Of a DNA stretch of 64,000 nucleotides, positions 51,601-59,300 are shown piece after piece. A program made the translations under genes and the position numbers. The notes beneath the pieces were generated by a model. That model saw only the letters and a program-made list of their open reading frames with translations. It was not told the origin of the DNA and did not search any database. Each line of letters starts with the position of its first letter. The stretch's first letter is position 1. Source of the DNA: Pseudobdellovibrionaceae bacterium (lineage in GTDB: Bacteria; Bdellovibrionota; Bdellovibrionia; Bdellovibrionales; UBA1609); the NCBI GenBank assembly GCA_020635075.1, contig JACKAM010000001.1, positions 248,001-312,000 on the forward strand, given 5' to 3'.

Positions 51601-51753
51601 CCTGACAGCCAGGTGAGCAAACACTTCCAAGATGGCCGCTCTTATGCCCTTCTTGAGGAGTTTATGGCTGCTCCGGCTGTGAGGTATCAGACCAGGATTC
51701 GCAACACTGATCAGTTGAAAGGCGGATCAGATCACGGGGAAGGTCATCACTAA
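48676..51753 (+). CDS. actB: alternative complex III Fe-S/molybdopterin-like subunit ActB
   Basis: The 1025-residue protein has a twin-arginine-like signal (ARREFLKLMGASMALSTFGC) after a 60-residue stretch. A molybdopterin-oxidoreductase-like domain of about 650 residues follows that in ActB carries no Mo cofactor. A C-terminal ferredoxin-type domain holds clusters in CTGCSACIIACQSEN, CQHCDNAPCETVCPV, RCVGTRYCANNCYYKVRRFN, CTFCIHRIKG and CQQSCPTKAI. The fused ActB1/B2 form is usual. ATG 48676 lies after the actA stop; an in-frame extension to 48619 overlaps actA and is rejected. It ends by overlapping actC (TAATG). Confidence 0.93.
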   Translation: MSDTKKTGSEHKGSPKYWLSLDQWRQDPEFLQQAKDEFQSSPLAENSGQGGWARREFLKLMGASMALSTFGCLRRPAQKIVPYVKRPAEIVPGRINYYSSSFVDAGMGFGLVVATREGRPIKAEGNVDHPVNGGAMSARAHAHLLALYDPERGTGPMKVDGGKGAALTWEKLDEEVVAALKQGGVAVLTGSLLSPSTKSVVNEFVRGSGAKHYVWDPMSLEANRQGQQDCYGQSVLPHLRLDKAKYILSVDADFLGTYLQPVEFNRHFGQGRKPGKDMNKLVVFESLMSLTGSNADERYRIRPSQQVDVVMGILHELIVGSKVSRYANDSSVTSVLSNYADVAGRLGIDPKVFTRVASDLWAYKGQSLVMAGGMTGQTAQAQGLQAAVNFLNTVLENDGQTINARGWTYTGYKGTSSDLTSLVQDMESGRVKTVIIAGVNPGYAAGAAGFAAAMSKATGIYIGDRIDETGALAKYVATSHHEMEDWNDMEVVSGVYSIQQPTIQPLNDTRSLGDSLMAWGKAAGWASFQGASNWYEYVRAYWKNSIHAQNRGTGIGREDFESFWYEVLQQGVFDTTSGSQSHSARSFDTRALKAAAKSDRAAAEFELVLYPTVGLLDGSLANVSWLQEFPDPVTKICWDNYLCVSPKDARNQKLHEGDVVKVTVGNKTVEAPVHIQPGQADGVLGLAVGYGRSKAGKVANGVGVNAYDLASYGSGGVVYAGLDAKMQKTDKHIDLANVQGHHSMEGRQIVVEATLDQYMENPAANIHKHKIFSMWSGHEYKGHKWGMAIDQNACTGCSACIIACQSENNIPVVGKQYVLKGREMHWLRVDRYFTGDPEDAGVVYQPLPCQHCDNAPCETVCPVAATTHTSEGINDMTYNRCVGTRYCANNCYYKVRRFNWFDYTKIEAPMHLALNPEVTQRARGVMEKCTFCIHRIKGAKHQARVDGREFKAEDVQVACQQSCPTKAIVFGDMNDPDSQVSKHFQDGRSYALLEEFMAAPAVRYQTRIRNTDQLKGGSDHGEGHH

Positions 51754-53111
51754 TGTTGAAGCGTAATCAATTAGTTCTCGGTGAAAAAACGTATAAAACC
51801 ATAACAGAGGACATTGTCCATCTGCTGGAAAAGTTCCCACCCAAGCAGTACTTTGCGCTGCTCTTTAGTGCTAAGGTCTTGTTCCTACTCTACATCGTCA
51901 CCATGGGTGCGATTGTGTTCAAGGGGATGGGACTACAGGGTGTGAACCACCCGGTGGGCTGGGGAACGGATATTATCACCTTCGTATTCTGGATCGGTAT
52001 TGGTCATGCCGGAACTTTGATCTCAGCAATTTTGTTTTTGTTTCGCCAGAAGTGGCGAACATCGATTGCCCGAACTGCGGAAGCGATGACTGTCTTTGCT
52101 GTGATGGTGGCCGGTACTTTCCCCATTCTGCACACGGGTCGTCCCTGGCTGGGTTACTGGCTTTTGCCTTACCCCAATCAACGGGGTCCACTATGGGTGA
52201 ACTTCCGTTCACCTCTGCTCTGGGACGTGTTTGCGGTTTCGACATACGCCACGGTCTCTATGGTCTTCTGGTACGTCGGAATGGTGCCTGATTTGGCCAC
52301 CATTCGTGACCGTGCAAAACATCCAGTGCGCAAAGCCATCTACGGTGTACTGTCTCTTGGATGGCGGGGTACAGCCCGGGCGTGGAATCACTACGAGATT
52401 GTCTATATGCTTCTCGCCGGATTGAGCACCCCTCTGGTTCTCTCGGTTCACTCTATCGTATCCTTTGACTTTGCCGTGGCCGGTCTGCCGGGTTGGCACA
52501 CCACGATTTTCCCTCCCTACTTTGTGGCGGGTGCGGTGTTCTCCGGGTTTGGTATGGTGGTCACACTCATGACTCTTCTTCGTCATGTGGTGCCGGTGTT
52601 TAAGGACTACATTACCATCGACCACATGGAAGCCATGTGTAAGATTATAATGTGTACCGGTCTGATGGTTGGTTATGCCTACGGGATGGAGTTCTTTATT
52701 GCCTGGTACGGAGGCTCTCCCTATGAGGGATTTGTCTTCGTCAACCGCGCCTTTGGTCCCTACGGTTGGGCCTACTGGATCATGGTCACTTGTAACGTGA
52801 TCATTCCTCAGGTGTTCTGGTTTAAGAAGGCCCGCACCACCATTGGAATCATGTTTGTTGTGTCCATCTTTGTGAACATCGGTATGTGGTTTGAGCGTTA
52901 TGTGATTGTGGTCACATCACTCCACCGGGATTTTCTGCCGGCCAACTGGGGCATGTTCGACATGACATTCTTTGACTTTGGCCCCCTGATTGGCTCTTTC
53001 GGTATGTTCTTCACCTTGTTCCTGATTTATCTGCGTACATTGCCGCCGATTGCCATTGCTGAGGTTAAGCCAGTATTGAGCGTCGGTCGCGACGGAGGTC
53101 ACCATGGCTAG
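51753..53111 (+). CDS. actC: alternative complex III membrane subunit ActC (NrfD-like)
   Basis: The 452-residue integral membrane protein has about ten membrane segments of the NrfD/PsrC type. It shows FVFWIGIGHAGTLISAIL, TFPILHTGRPWLGYWLLPYP and the LSTPLVLSVHSIVSFDFAVAG stretch, with conserved His likely near the quinol site. It shares a base with the actB stop (51753) and overlaps actD by 8 bases. Confidence 0.93.
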   Translation: MLKRNQLVLGEKTYKTITEDIVHLLEKFPPKQYFALLFSAKVLFLLYIVTMGAIVFKGMGLQGVNHPVGWGTDIITFVFWIGIGHAGTLISAILFLFRQKWRTSIARTAEAMTVFAVMVAGTFPILHTGRPWLGYWLLPYPNQRGPLWVNFRSPLLWDVFAVSTYATVSMVFWYVGMVPDLATIRDRAKHPVRKAIYGVLSLGWRGTARAWNHYEIVYMLLAGLSTPLVLSVHSIVSFDFAVAGLPGWHTTIFPPYFVAGAVFSGFGMVVTLMTLLRHVVPVFKDYITIDHMEAMCKIIMCTGLMVGYAYGMEFFIAWYGGSPYEGFVFVNRAFGPYGWAYWIMVTCNVIIPQVFWFKKARTTIGIMFVVSIFVNIGMWFERYVIVVTSLHRDFLPANWGMFDMTFFDFGPLIGSFGMFFTLFLIYLRTLPPIAIAEVKPVLSVGRDGGHHG

Positions 53112-53661
53112 TCTTCCTGAAACCCTCTTGAACACCTTTCGCGCCAAGGGAAAGCCTGGTGTGGCGGGGATCTGGTTGGATGAACATGAACTGGTGAAGG
53201 CAGCAGCTAAGGTTCGCGAAGCCGGATTTAGAAAGTTTGATGCAATCAGTCCCTTTCCCTTACACGGAATCGACGACGCTATCGGCATCCCCCGTTCCTT
53301 TATTCCATGGGTATGTTTTATTTTTGGCCTGACAGGGTGTTTGTTCGGGGTCTGGTTCACCTGGTGGACGTCCTCTCAAGATTGGGCGTTGAATATCGGT
53401 GGGAAGCCCATGTGGTCTCTCGCAGCGTTTATTCCGGTGATTTTTGAGTGTACCATTTTATTGGCAGCCCTCAGTTCAGTGGCCGCCATGATCTTGGTCA
53501 ACGGTCTCCCCAAGGTGGACCCGCCCATCATCGATCCAGATCTGACTTGTTCCAAGTTTGCTCTCTTTGTACCTGAAGACGACCATGGTTTTGATTCAGA
53601 CCGGGTTGAAAAGCTCTTCCGGGACTTGGGCGCGGCAGAAGTGAAAAGGACGGAGTTTTAA
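53104..53661 (+). CDS. actD: alternative complex III subunit ActD
   Basis: The 185-residue protein has a cytoplasmic N-terminal domain with the GIWLDEHELVKAAAKVREAG and FDAISPFPLHGIDDAIG pattern of the DUF3341/ActD family, two membrane segments (WVCFIFGLTGCLFGVWFTWW and FIPVIFECTILLAALSS), and a C-terminal KFALFVPEDDHGFD domain. It overlaps actC and is followed by actE with no gap. Confidence 0.92.
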   Translation: MASLPETLLNTFRAKGKPGVAGIWLDEHELVKAAAKVREAGFRKFDAISPFPLHGIDDAIGIPRSFIPWVCFIFGLTGCLFGVWFTWWTSSQDWALNIGGKPMWSLAAFIPVIFECTILLAALSSVAAMILVNGLPKVDPPIIDPDLTCSKFALFVPEDDHGFDSDRVEKLFRDLGAAEVKRTEF

Positions 53662-54225
53662 ATGAAGCAGGTCGCAATTGTTATTTCCTCAGTGATCGCC
53701 TCGCTGGTTCTAACTTCCTGTAATGCGGGTAAAAACAAAACCAATATTGAATTGGTCACGGCCATGATGGACCAGGAATCGGTAAAGTTTCAGGACTGGG
53801 ACCCTAAGACCAAAGACAATTTTGCCATGCGAGTTCCCCCAGAAAACACCGTGCCTCGCGGCTACAAGCCTTACGCATATAAGGGAGAGCCGGAAGAGGC
53901 GGGAAGAAACCTGAAAAACCCTCTGGGCGTGGATTATTCCAAAGAGACCCTGGAGTTGGGCAAAAAGAAGTTTGATATATACTGTGCACTTTGCCATGGC
54001 CCCTCTGGTGCGGGTGATGGCCAGATCGCCCCAAAGATGATTTTGAAGCCGCCAGCACTTGTCTCTGACAAGGTTAAGAATTTTCCTGATGGTCGGATTT
54101 TTCACATTATCACCGATGGACAGGGAACTATGGGAAGTTACCTGGTTCAAATTCAAGACGAAAAGGCCCGCTGGGCGGTGGTGAATTACGTGCGAACTCT
54201 TCAGAAGCGTTCGTCCGCCAATTGA
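53662..54225 (+). CDS. actE: alternative complex III monoheme cytochrome c lipoprotein ActE
   Basis: The 187-residue protein has a lipoprotein signal (VIASLVLTSC) and one cytochrome c domain with the heme motif CALCH (FDIYCALCHGPSGAGDGQIA), an axial Met in GTMGSYLVQI, and a final helix WAVVNYVRTLQK. It is the probable electron-exit subunit of the complex. The start codon follows the actD stop directly. Confidence 0.93.
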   Translation: MKQVAIVISSVIASLVLTSCNAGKNKTNIELVTAMMDQESVKFQDWDPKTKDNFAMRVPPENTVPRGYKPYAYKGEPEEAGRNLKNPLGVDYSKETLELGKKKFDIYCALCHGPSGAGDGQIAPKMILKPPALVSDKVKNFPDGRIFHIITDGQGTMGSYLVQIQDEKARWAVVNYVRTLQKRSSAN

Positions 54226-54250
54226 TTGAGAATTTTAGAGGAGCATTTCC

Positions 54251-55450
54251 ATGGCAGCACATAGTGCAAAAGAATTAACCCCGGTCAAATTCACCCAATC
54301 CAACCGGATGAAGACCGTCTACTCGATCTTTATGTTCCTGGGGCTGGCGGCCTTTGTCGTGACCTTGATCACTGATAAAGAACGGGCCTGGCACTCCTAT
54401 CTGGTAAGCTTCTTTTACTTTGTCTCTCTGGCTGTGGGTGGGCTTTTCTTCGCAGCGGTTCAGCATGTGACCAAAGCTGGGTGGTCGGTCAATATCCGTC
54501 GACTGGTGGAATCCTTTACCGCCTTTATGCCCTTTGCCTTTGTCGGTGCCATTGTATTGCTCATCGGCTCAACCCACCTTTACGAGTGGCTTCATGCCGA
54601 TGTGGTGGCCAAAGACGCCCTTCTTCAACATAAGGCGGCTTACCTCAATATGCCTTTCTTTGTGATCCGAGTGTTGGTTTTCTTCGGCGCATGGGTGTTG
54701 TTCTCTCGTATTTTGGTTGGCGCTTCTACTAAGCAGGACTCCTCCGGTGATGTGAATCTCACTCACAAATGTGTGCCCTGGTCGGTGGCCTTTTTGCCTG
54801 TTTTTGCTTTGTCTTATACTTTCTTTAGCTTTGATTCCTTGATGAGTCTTGAGCCTCACTGGTTCAGTACCATCTATGGAGTGTACACCTTCTCTGGCCT
54901 GTTTCAGGCCACTATGGCAGCCACCATTTTATTGATCCTTTATTTGAGCAAGAAGGGTCTTTTGCGTGGCTATGTGGATGAAAACCACCTTCACGATTTG
55001 GGTAAATTCCTTTTTGCCTTCACCGTGTTCTGGGCTTACATCGCTTTCTCTCAATACATGCTGATTTGGTACGCCAACTTGCCTGAAGAGACGATCTTCT
55101 TTTTGCCCCGCTTGGATGGTGGCTGGCTGACCGTTTCCATCGCTCTGATCATTTTCAAGTTCATCGTTCCCTTCCTGGCTCTATTGCCTCGTTGGGCCAA
55201 GCGCACGCCCACTCATTTGGCAGCGGTCAGTGTTTTGATCTTGATCATGCAGTATGTGGATCTTCACTGGTTGGTTTATCCCGTCTACAATCATGACGAA
55301 GTGAAGTTTGGACTGCCTGAAATCGGCATGTTCCTTGGCTTTGCCGGACTCTTCCTGTTTGCTGTGGCTCGCTTCCTGAGCAAGCATTCAGTGGTGGCGG
55401 TGAAGGATCCGAGGATCAGTGAATCCCTTCACCACCACGTCACCTACTAG
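54251..55450 (+). CDS. actF: alternative complex III membrane subunit ActF
   Basis: The 399-residue integral membrane protein has about ten segments and belongs to the ActF/NrfD-like group of the complex. It shows MKTVYSIFMFLGLAAFVVTL, then YFVSLAVGGLFFAAVQHVTKAGW, FSFDSLMSLEPHWFSTIYGV and FSQYMLIWYANLPEET. A GAGGAG lies 7 bases upstream of the ATG. It is the last act gene; a cytochrome c oxidase operon often follows in other genomes, but here it does not. Confidence 0.92.
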   Translation: MAAHSAKELTPVKFTQSNRMKTVYSIFMFLGLAAFVVTLITDKERAWHSYLVSFFYFVSLAVGGLFFAAVQHVTKAGWSVNIRRLVESFTAFMPFAFVGAIVLLIGSTHLYEWLHADVVAKDALLQHKAAYLNMPFFVIRVLVFFGAWVLFSRILVGASTKQDSSGDVNLTHKCVPWSVAFLPVFALSYTFFSFDSLMSLEPHWFSTIYGVYTFSGLFQATMAATILLILYLSKKGLLRGYVDENHLHDLGKFLFAFTVFWAYIAFSQYMLIWYANLPEETIFFLPRLDGGWLTVSIALIIFKFIVPFLALLPRWAKRTPTHLAAVSVLILIMQYVDLHWLVYPVYNHDEVKFGLPEIGMFLGFAGLFLFAVARFLSKHSVVAVKDPRISESLHHHVTY

Positions 55451-55451
55451 T

Positions 55452-55575
55452 CGGGCTGATGAAAAGGGCTCATCTGCGGCGTTAGATGGGCCCAATCTCG
55501 CTCCAACGTGCAGCTAGCACGCCTCCTCTCGCTTGGGCCCATCCGCCTTGCATCTGAACCCTTTTGATCAGCCCG
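55452..55575. repeat. 124-base long inverted repeat downstream of actF
   Basis: Outer arms CGGGCTGATGAAAAGGG (55452-55468) and CCCTTTTGATCAGCCCG (55559-55575) match at 16 of 17 pairs. Inside, GATGGGCCCAA (55485-55495) and TTGGGCCCATC (55533-55543) pair perfectly over 11 bases, and the tip is CGTGC/GCACG (55507-55511 with 55517-55521). It starts just after the actF stop, so it should fold strongly at the 3' end of that transcript. No T-run follows, so it is an intergenic repeat or an mRNA-end structure, not a classic terminator. Confidence 0.8.
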
Positions 55576-55699
55576 AATGGGCGATTCCTATCGAAAGGGG
55601 TCCACGCGCCTCGCAATCGAACCCATTTGACCATCCTGAGCGATGCTCCGCCTGCCTTGTATCCGGGCCCTTTTGACCGGTCCGAATGGGTGATTTCCT
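55544..55699 (+). repeat. three degenerate direct copies of a ~45-bp unit
   Basis: Copies begin at about 55544, 55607 and 55653. Each follows the order GCCTTG-ATC-GAACCC-TTTTGA-CAG-CCGAATGGG-GATT with changes (for example GAACCC-TTTTGATCAG, GAACCC-ATTTGACCAT, GGGCCC-TTTTGACCGG). The first is also the right arm of the inverted repeat. From 55700 to the next gene at 55947 nothing is supported beyond leader sequence and the AAGGGAGAAG ribosome binding site (55935-55944). Confidence 0.6.
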
Positions 55700-55946
55700 C
55701 AAGGGCTTTTCCAGGATTGAAACGCCCATATAAAAAACTTTATTTTCATCTCAAGGCCAGACCCCAAGCGGGTTTGCCGGCGTCTTGCGCGGTGAATTTG
55801 ACCTCTAAGTCCTTGATTTGCACGACCCTCGTTTTGGCGGGTGATAGGTCAACAAGGATTGTTAGGTTAGAATCAAGTCTTCACAAAATAAGAACGACTT
55901 CCCGTGTTTTAAAGTGGCACGTTGACGGGATAATAAGGGAGAAGTC

Positions 55947-56261
55947 ATGGCTTGTGGAAATCAGAAGGCTTGGAGTCGTAGCAATCGTTGGTTGAGTTTT
56001 ACTTCACGTTCTTTAAGAGCCTTTTTTGTGCTCATGGCTTGTGGTCTTTTGAGCGCTCAAGTTTCAAATGCAAAAATGGGTCACTGGTACAAACAGGGCC
56101 CATCGGTCGTTCAACCACCACATGATTCGAACAGCCAAGAGATAACTGAAGAACTCAATCTCGTCTGGGGCCCTGAGACCTTTCATGGCCGCATCTTTAA
56201 GCCCCACGTTCAAACTCTAAATCTCGATCTAGCCAGGGGGGGGGTATCTCCTCGTTATTGA
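55947..56261 (+). CDS. N-terminal fragment of the PKD-repeat peptidase gene, frame-broken at a G9 tract
   Basis: This 104-residue frame has AAGGGAGAAG before its ATG and a signal peptide (FFVLMACGLLSAQVSNA). The mature start is KMGHWYKQGPSVVQPPHDSN, reading on to LNLDLARGG at the G9 run (56236-56244). In this frame the run leads to VSPRY and a stop. Removing one G would join it to the open frame that continues into the long gene (YLLVIENGVPVDLG). It is therefore very probably the true 5' end of the following gene, not a gene of its own. Confidence 0.75.
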   Translation: MACGNQKAWSRSNRWLSFTSRSLRAFFVLMACGLLSAQVSNAKMGHWYKQGPSVVQPPHDSNSQEITEELNLVWGPETFHGRIFKPHVQTLNLDLARGGVSPRY

Positions 56262-56358
56262 AAACGGTGTTCCTGTTGATTTAGGTGATTGCCCAAAAGA
56301 GCGAAGCCTTGTTTCACTTATTTGCCGAGTAAAGCAAGGCCTTGCTGCATTTAAAACT

Positions 56359-59300
56359 TTGTTTACCCGCGTTCACGCCGGCCATGTGTGGATCAATAAC
56401 CATCTGATCCTGACGCCAGGCAGTTTGAACATCACCATCCAAGAAGTCCGAATCCCGATTGACCTCACAGAATATACATCCACATTGTCTTTAAAGCTTA
56501 AAGGCTTTCCCGGCTCTTTCGTCAAAGTGAGCATTTACGGCGAAAACTCCAATCAGCCGCCGATTTTGAATCTCACTTGGAGTACCGATCAGCCTCTTGA
56601 AGACGAAGTGGTGCTCTTTGATGCTATGGCCTCAACCGATCCTGATGGTTTGGTAACTGAAGTGCACTTTGACTGGGGGGACAATACAACGAGCACAGGC
56701 TTTGTGGCCGAGCACTCGTGGCAAGTGGCAGGGATTTATGTGGTGACCGTGACGGTTACCGACAACGATGGGGCGCAGACTTCAGTCCCCATTGAGTTTA
56801 CTGTGCTGCCAAAACCTAAGCCTCCCACTGATGGAGGTGGAATCTTTTTTGTTACCACAACGGATCATGTGCCCACAAAAGCTTTGTTTTCCACTTTGAT
56901 GCCAATTGAAGACCAAGACGGGGGCCAGATCGTGAGTTACACCTGGGATTTTGGCACAGGTAAAATCCTGACCCTTTATCCTCACGAAACCGATCTATTT
57001 GCCAGTGTGGAGCACTACTGTCAAAACACCGGGGTCTATCAGGTCACTCTCACCATTACTGACGACTCAGGGCTCTCAACCTCGACTTCAAGACAAATTG
57101 AAATTGTTCAAAATCAGCCTCCAGTGCCCCACATTGCTGTCAATTATGCCAGTGGCCCAGCACCACTGACCGTAACATTTGATGCCTCAGAAAGCTTTGA
57201 TCCGGAGAACGACGAATTTCGTTACCGATGGCGCTTTGGGGATAATTCACCTGAAGTGATTGGCACTGATCAAGCGGTTGTCAGCCACACCTATTCAACC
57301 CCAGGAACTTACACTGTCAGACTCAGGCTCCGGGATCACTTCCTGGCTCGGCGTGAAGTAACGACCCAGATTGTTGTGGGTGAGACCGGTGGCAACGTAC
57401 CTCCGACGCCTGTTTTGATTTCATCGGGGTTAATGGGACCAAGTCCATTTACAGTTCAACTAGATGCCTCTCGGTCATTTGACATAAATCCAGGTGATCA
57501 GATCTCCCAAATCGAATGGACCTTTGGCGATGAGCATGATCCGGTTGATTTTGCTCAAGGGGCAATGACAAGCCACACCTTTAACTACCCAGGATCTTAC
57601 CACGGAAGACTCACTGTCAGGGACTCTCAAGGAAAGTCTTCAGTTGAGCACTTTACGGTCCACGTTCTTTCAAGTGATCCTGCAGGGGTAGATTTTTTGG
57701 CCCAGGCCAACCCTTCAGATCCTCTAGAGTTGTGGTTTGATAACTCAGTTGGCCTTACAACGGCTCCTATTGAATATCACAATTTTCATTGGTTTTACGG
57801 GGACAATAGCTACGCCAGAGGAAGAAACCAAAGCCACACTTACCCAGGTCCTGGCCCCTATGAAGTTCAGCTCTCGACCTTTGATGTCCTAGGCCAAAGG
57901 TATCTCACCAAGAAAACCATCAATGTCCAGGACACCACATCTGATCTACCCGTAGCGATTGCCCTCAATAACTACTCGCCATCGGTCAATGAAGAGATTC
58001 AAATCTGGCTTGATACCTTTGATCTTAATCAAGTTGCTGATTTCAACCTCAAATGGGATCTGGGAGACGGCACAGTTTTGACAGGCCTTGGATCAGACCT
58101 TCACAGCATAAGCCACACGTACACGAGAAATGGCCTTTACAAAATAACTCTCTCGCTCACAAATCCCGAAAATCTGACTACTCGGCTTGAAACGGAAATC
58201 AATGTCTATTCCGGCACTCCGCCTTTGCCACTTTTTATTGCCACACCGCTTGTCGGCCAAGCTCCGGTCGAAGTTAGTTTTAACGGTAGTTACACTTGGG
58301 ACAGTGACGATCAGGTGACAACGTGGATTTGGAACTGGGGAGACGGACAAAAATCCATCAGTGGCCCCTATGAGAGCCATACTTATCAGGAGCCCGGCCA
58401 GTATTTCCCCAGCCTCACAGTTATTGACCAAGCAGGAAACTACGCAACCCATATGGCTGAAATTCGCGTTCTTAGTGAGCCGCCGCCACCGGACAATCAG
58501 CCTCCCGTTGCCGAAATTGTGGCGTTAACGCCTACGACGGGGACTGCTCCTTTGCGGGTGGAGGTCGATGCCTATAACTCCTATGATCCGGATGGGGAAA
58601 TCATTGAGTACAGATGGACAACTACACACGGCATGACCTGGGTGGGACCATACTTTGTCTCCACTTTTGGTGAGGTCGGTGATTTTACAATTTCTCTTGC
58701 CGTAACCGATAGTGCCGGGGCCGTTAGCACGGATCAGGTCCAAGTCCGTGTGGAAAATGAAGTTCCCCCACCTCAGGTGCCGGAGGTGAATATTGAATTG
58801 AGGCATCTCGCCAATCGGAGTTCCGGCACTGTTGGCAATGGCGAAGTACTGCAGGTGACCCAACTTCCTGCGATTATTGAATACGATGGAATGATGAGCA
58901 CCTATGGGGACGGGAATTCATTAATATATCGCTGGGATTTTTCAGACGGTGGAACCTCTAGCTCTGGTTATGGCCAGCACCAGTTTACCCAAGAGGGAAT
59001 CTACACGGTTAGTCTGCAAATCGAGAATGAGCTTGGCCAGATTTCCCAAACGAGCGCAACAATTGAAATCGATGTCGCCGACTACCGGTGTTTACGAGAA
59101 GAAGGGGATGAGGCCTGCCACTCTATCAATGAACTAGACGGTAAGGTGTTACCGATTGATGGCAGTCCGAGCCAGACCTTGAGTCTCCGAAATAATTTCG
59201 CAGTGCCCTACGGGACTTATTCCTCTTCCCTTGGGGACTCAGGAGAATCAGTGGTTTTGGTCGCCAGAGAAGATTCCTCGCTCGTTAGATCCTCCGTCGA

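Noticed and set aside
55721..55946. c-di-GMP (GEMM) riboswitch ahead of the PKD gene
   Set aside because: A CCCC-AAGC-GGGTTTGCC stretch looked suggestive, but the core GGGACGCAAAGCC-type sequence is absent.
55564..55995. Open frame of 143 codons
   Set aside because: It runs through the direct-repeat cluster and overlaps the signal-peptide gene start; composition is unlike neighbouring proteins and there is no ribosome binding site.
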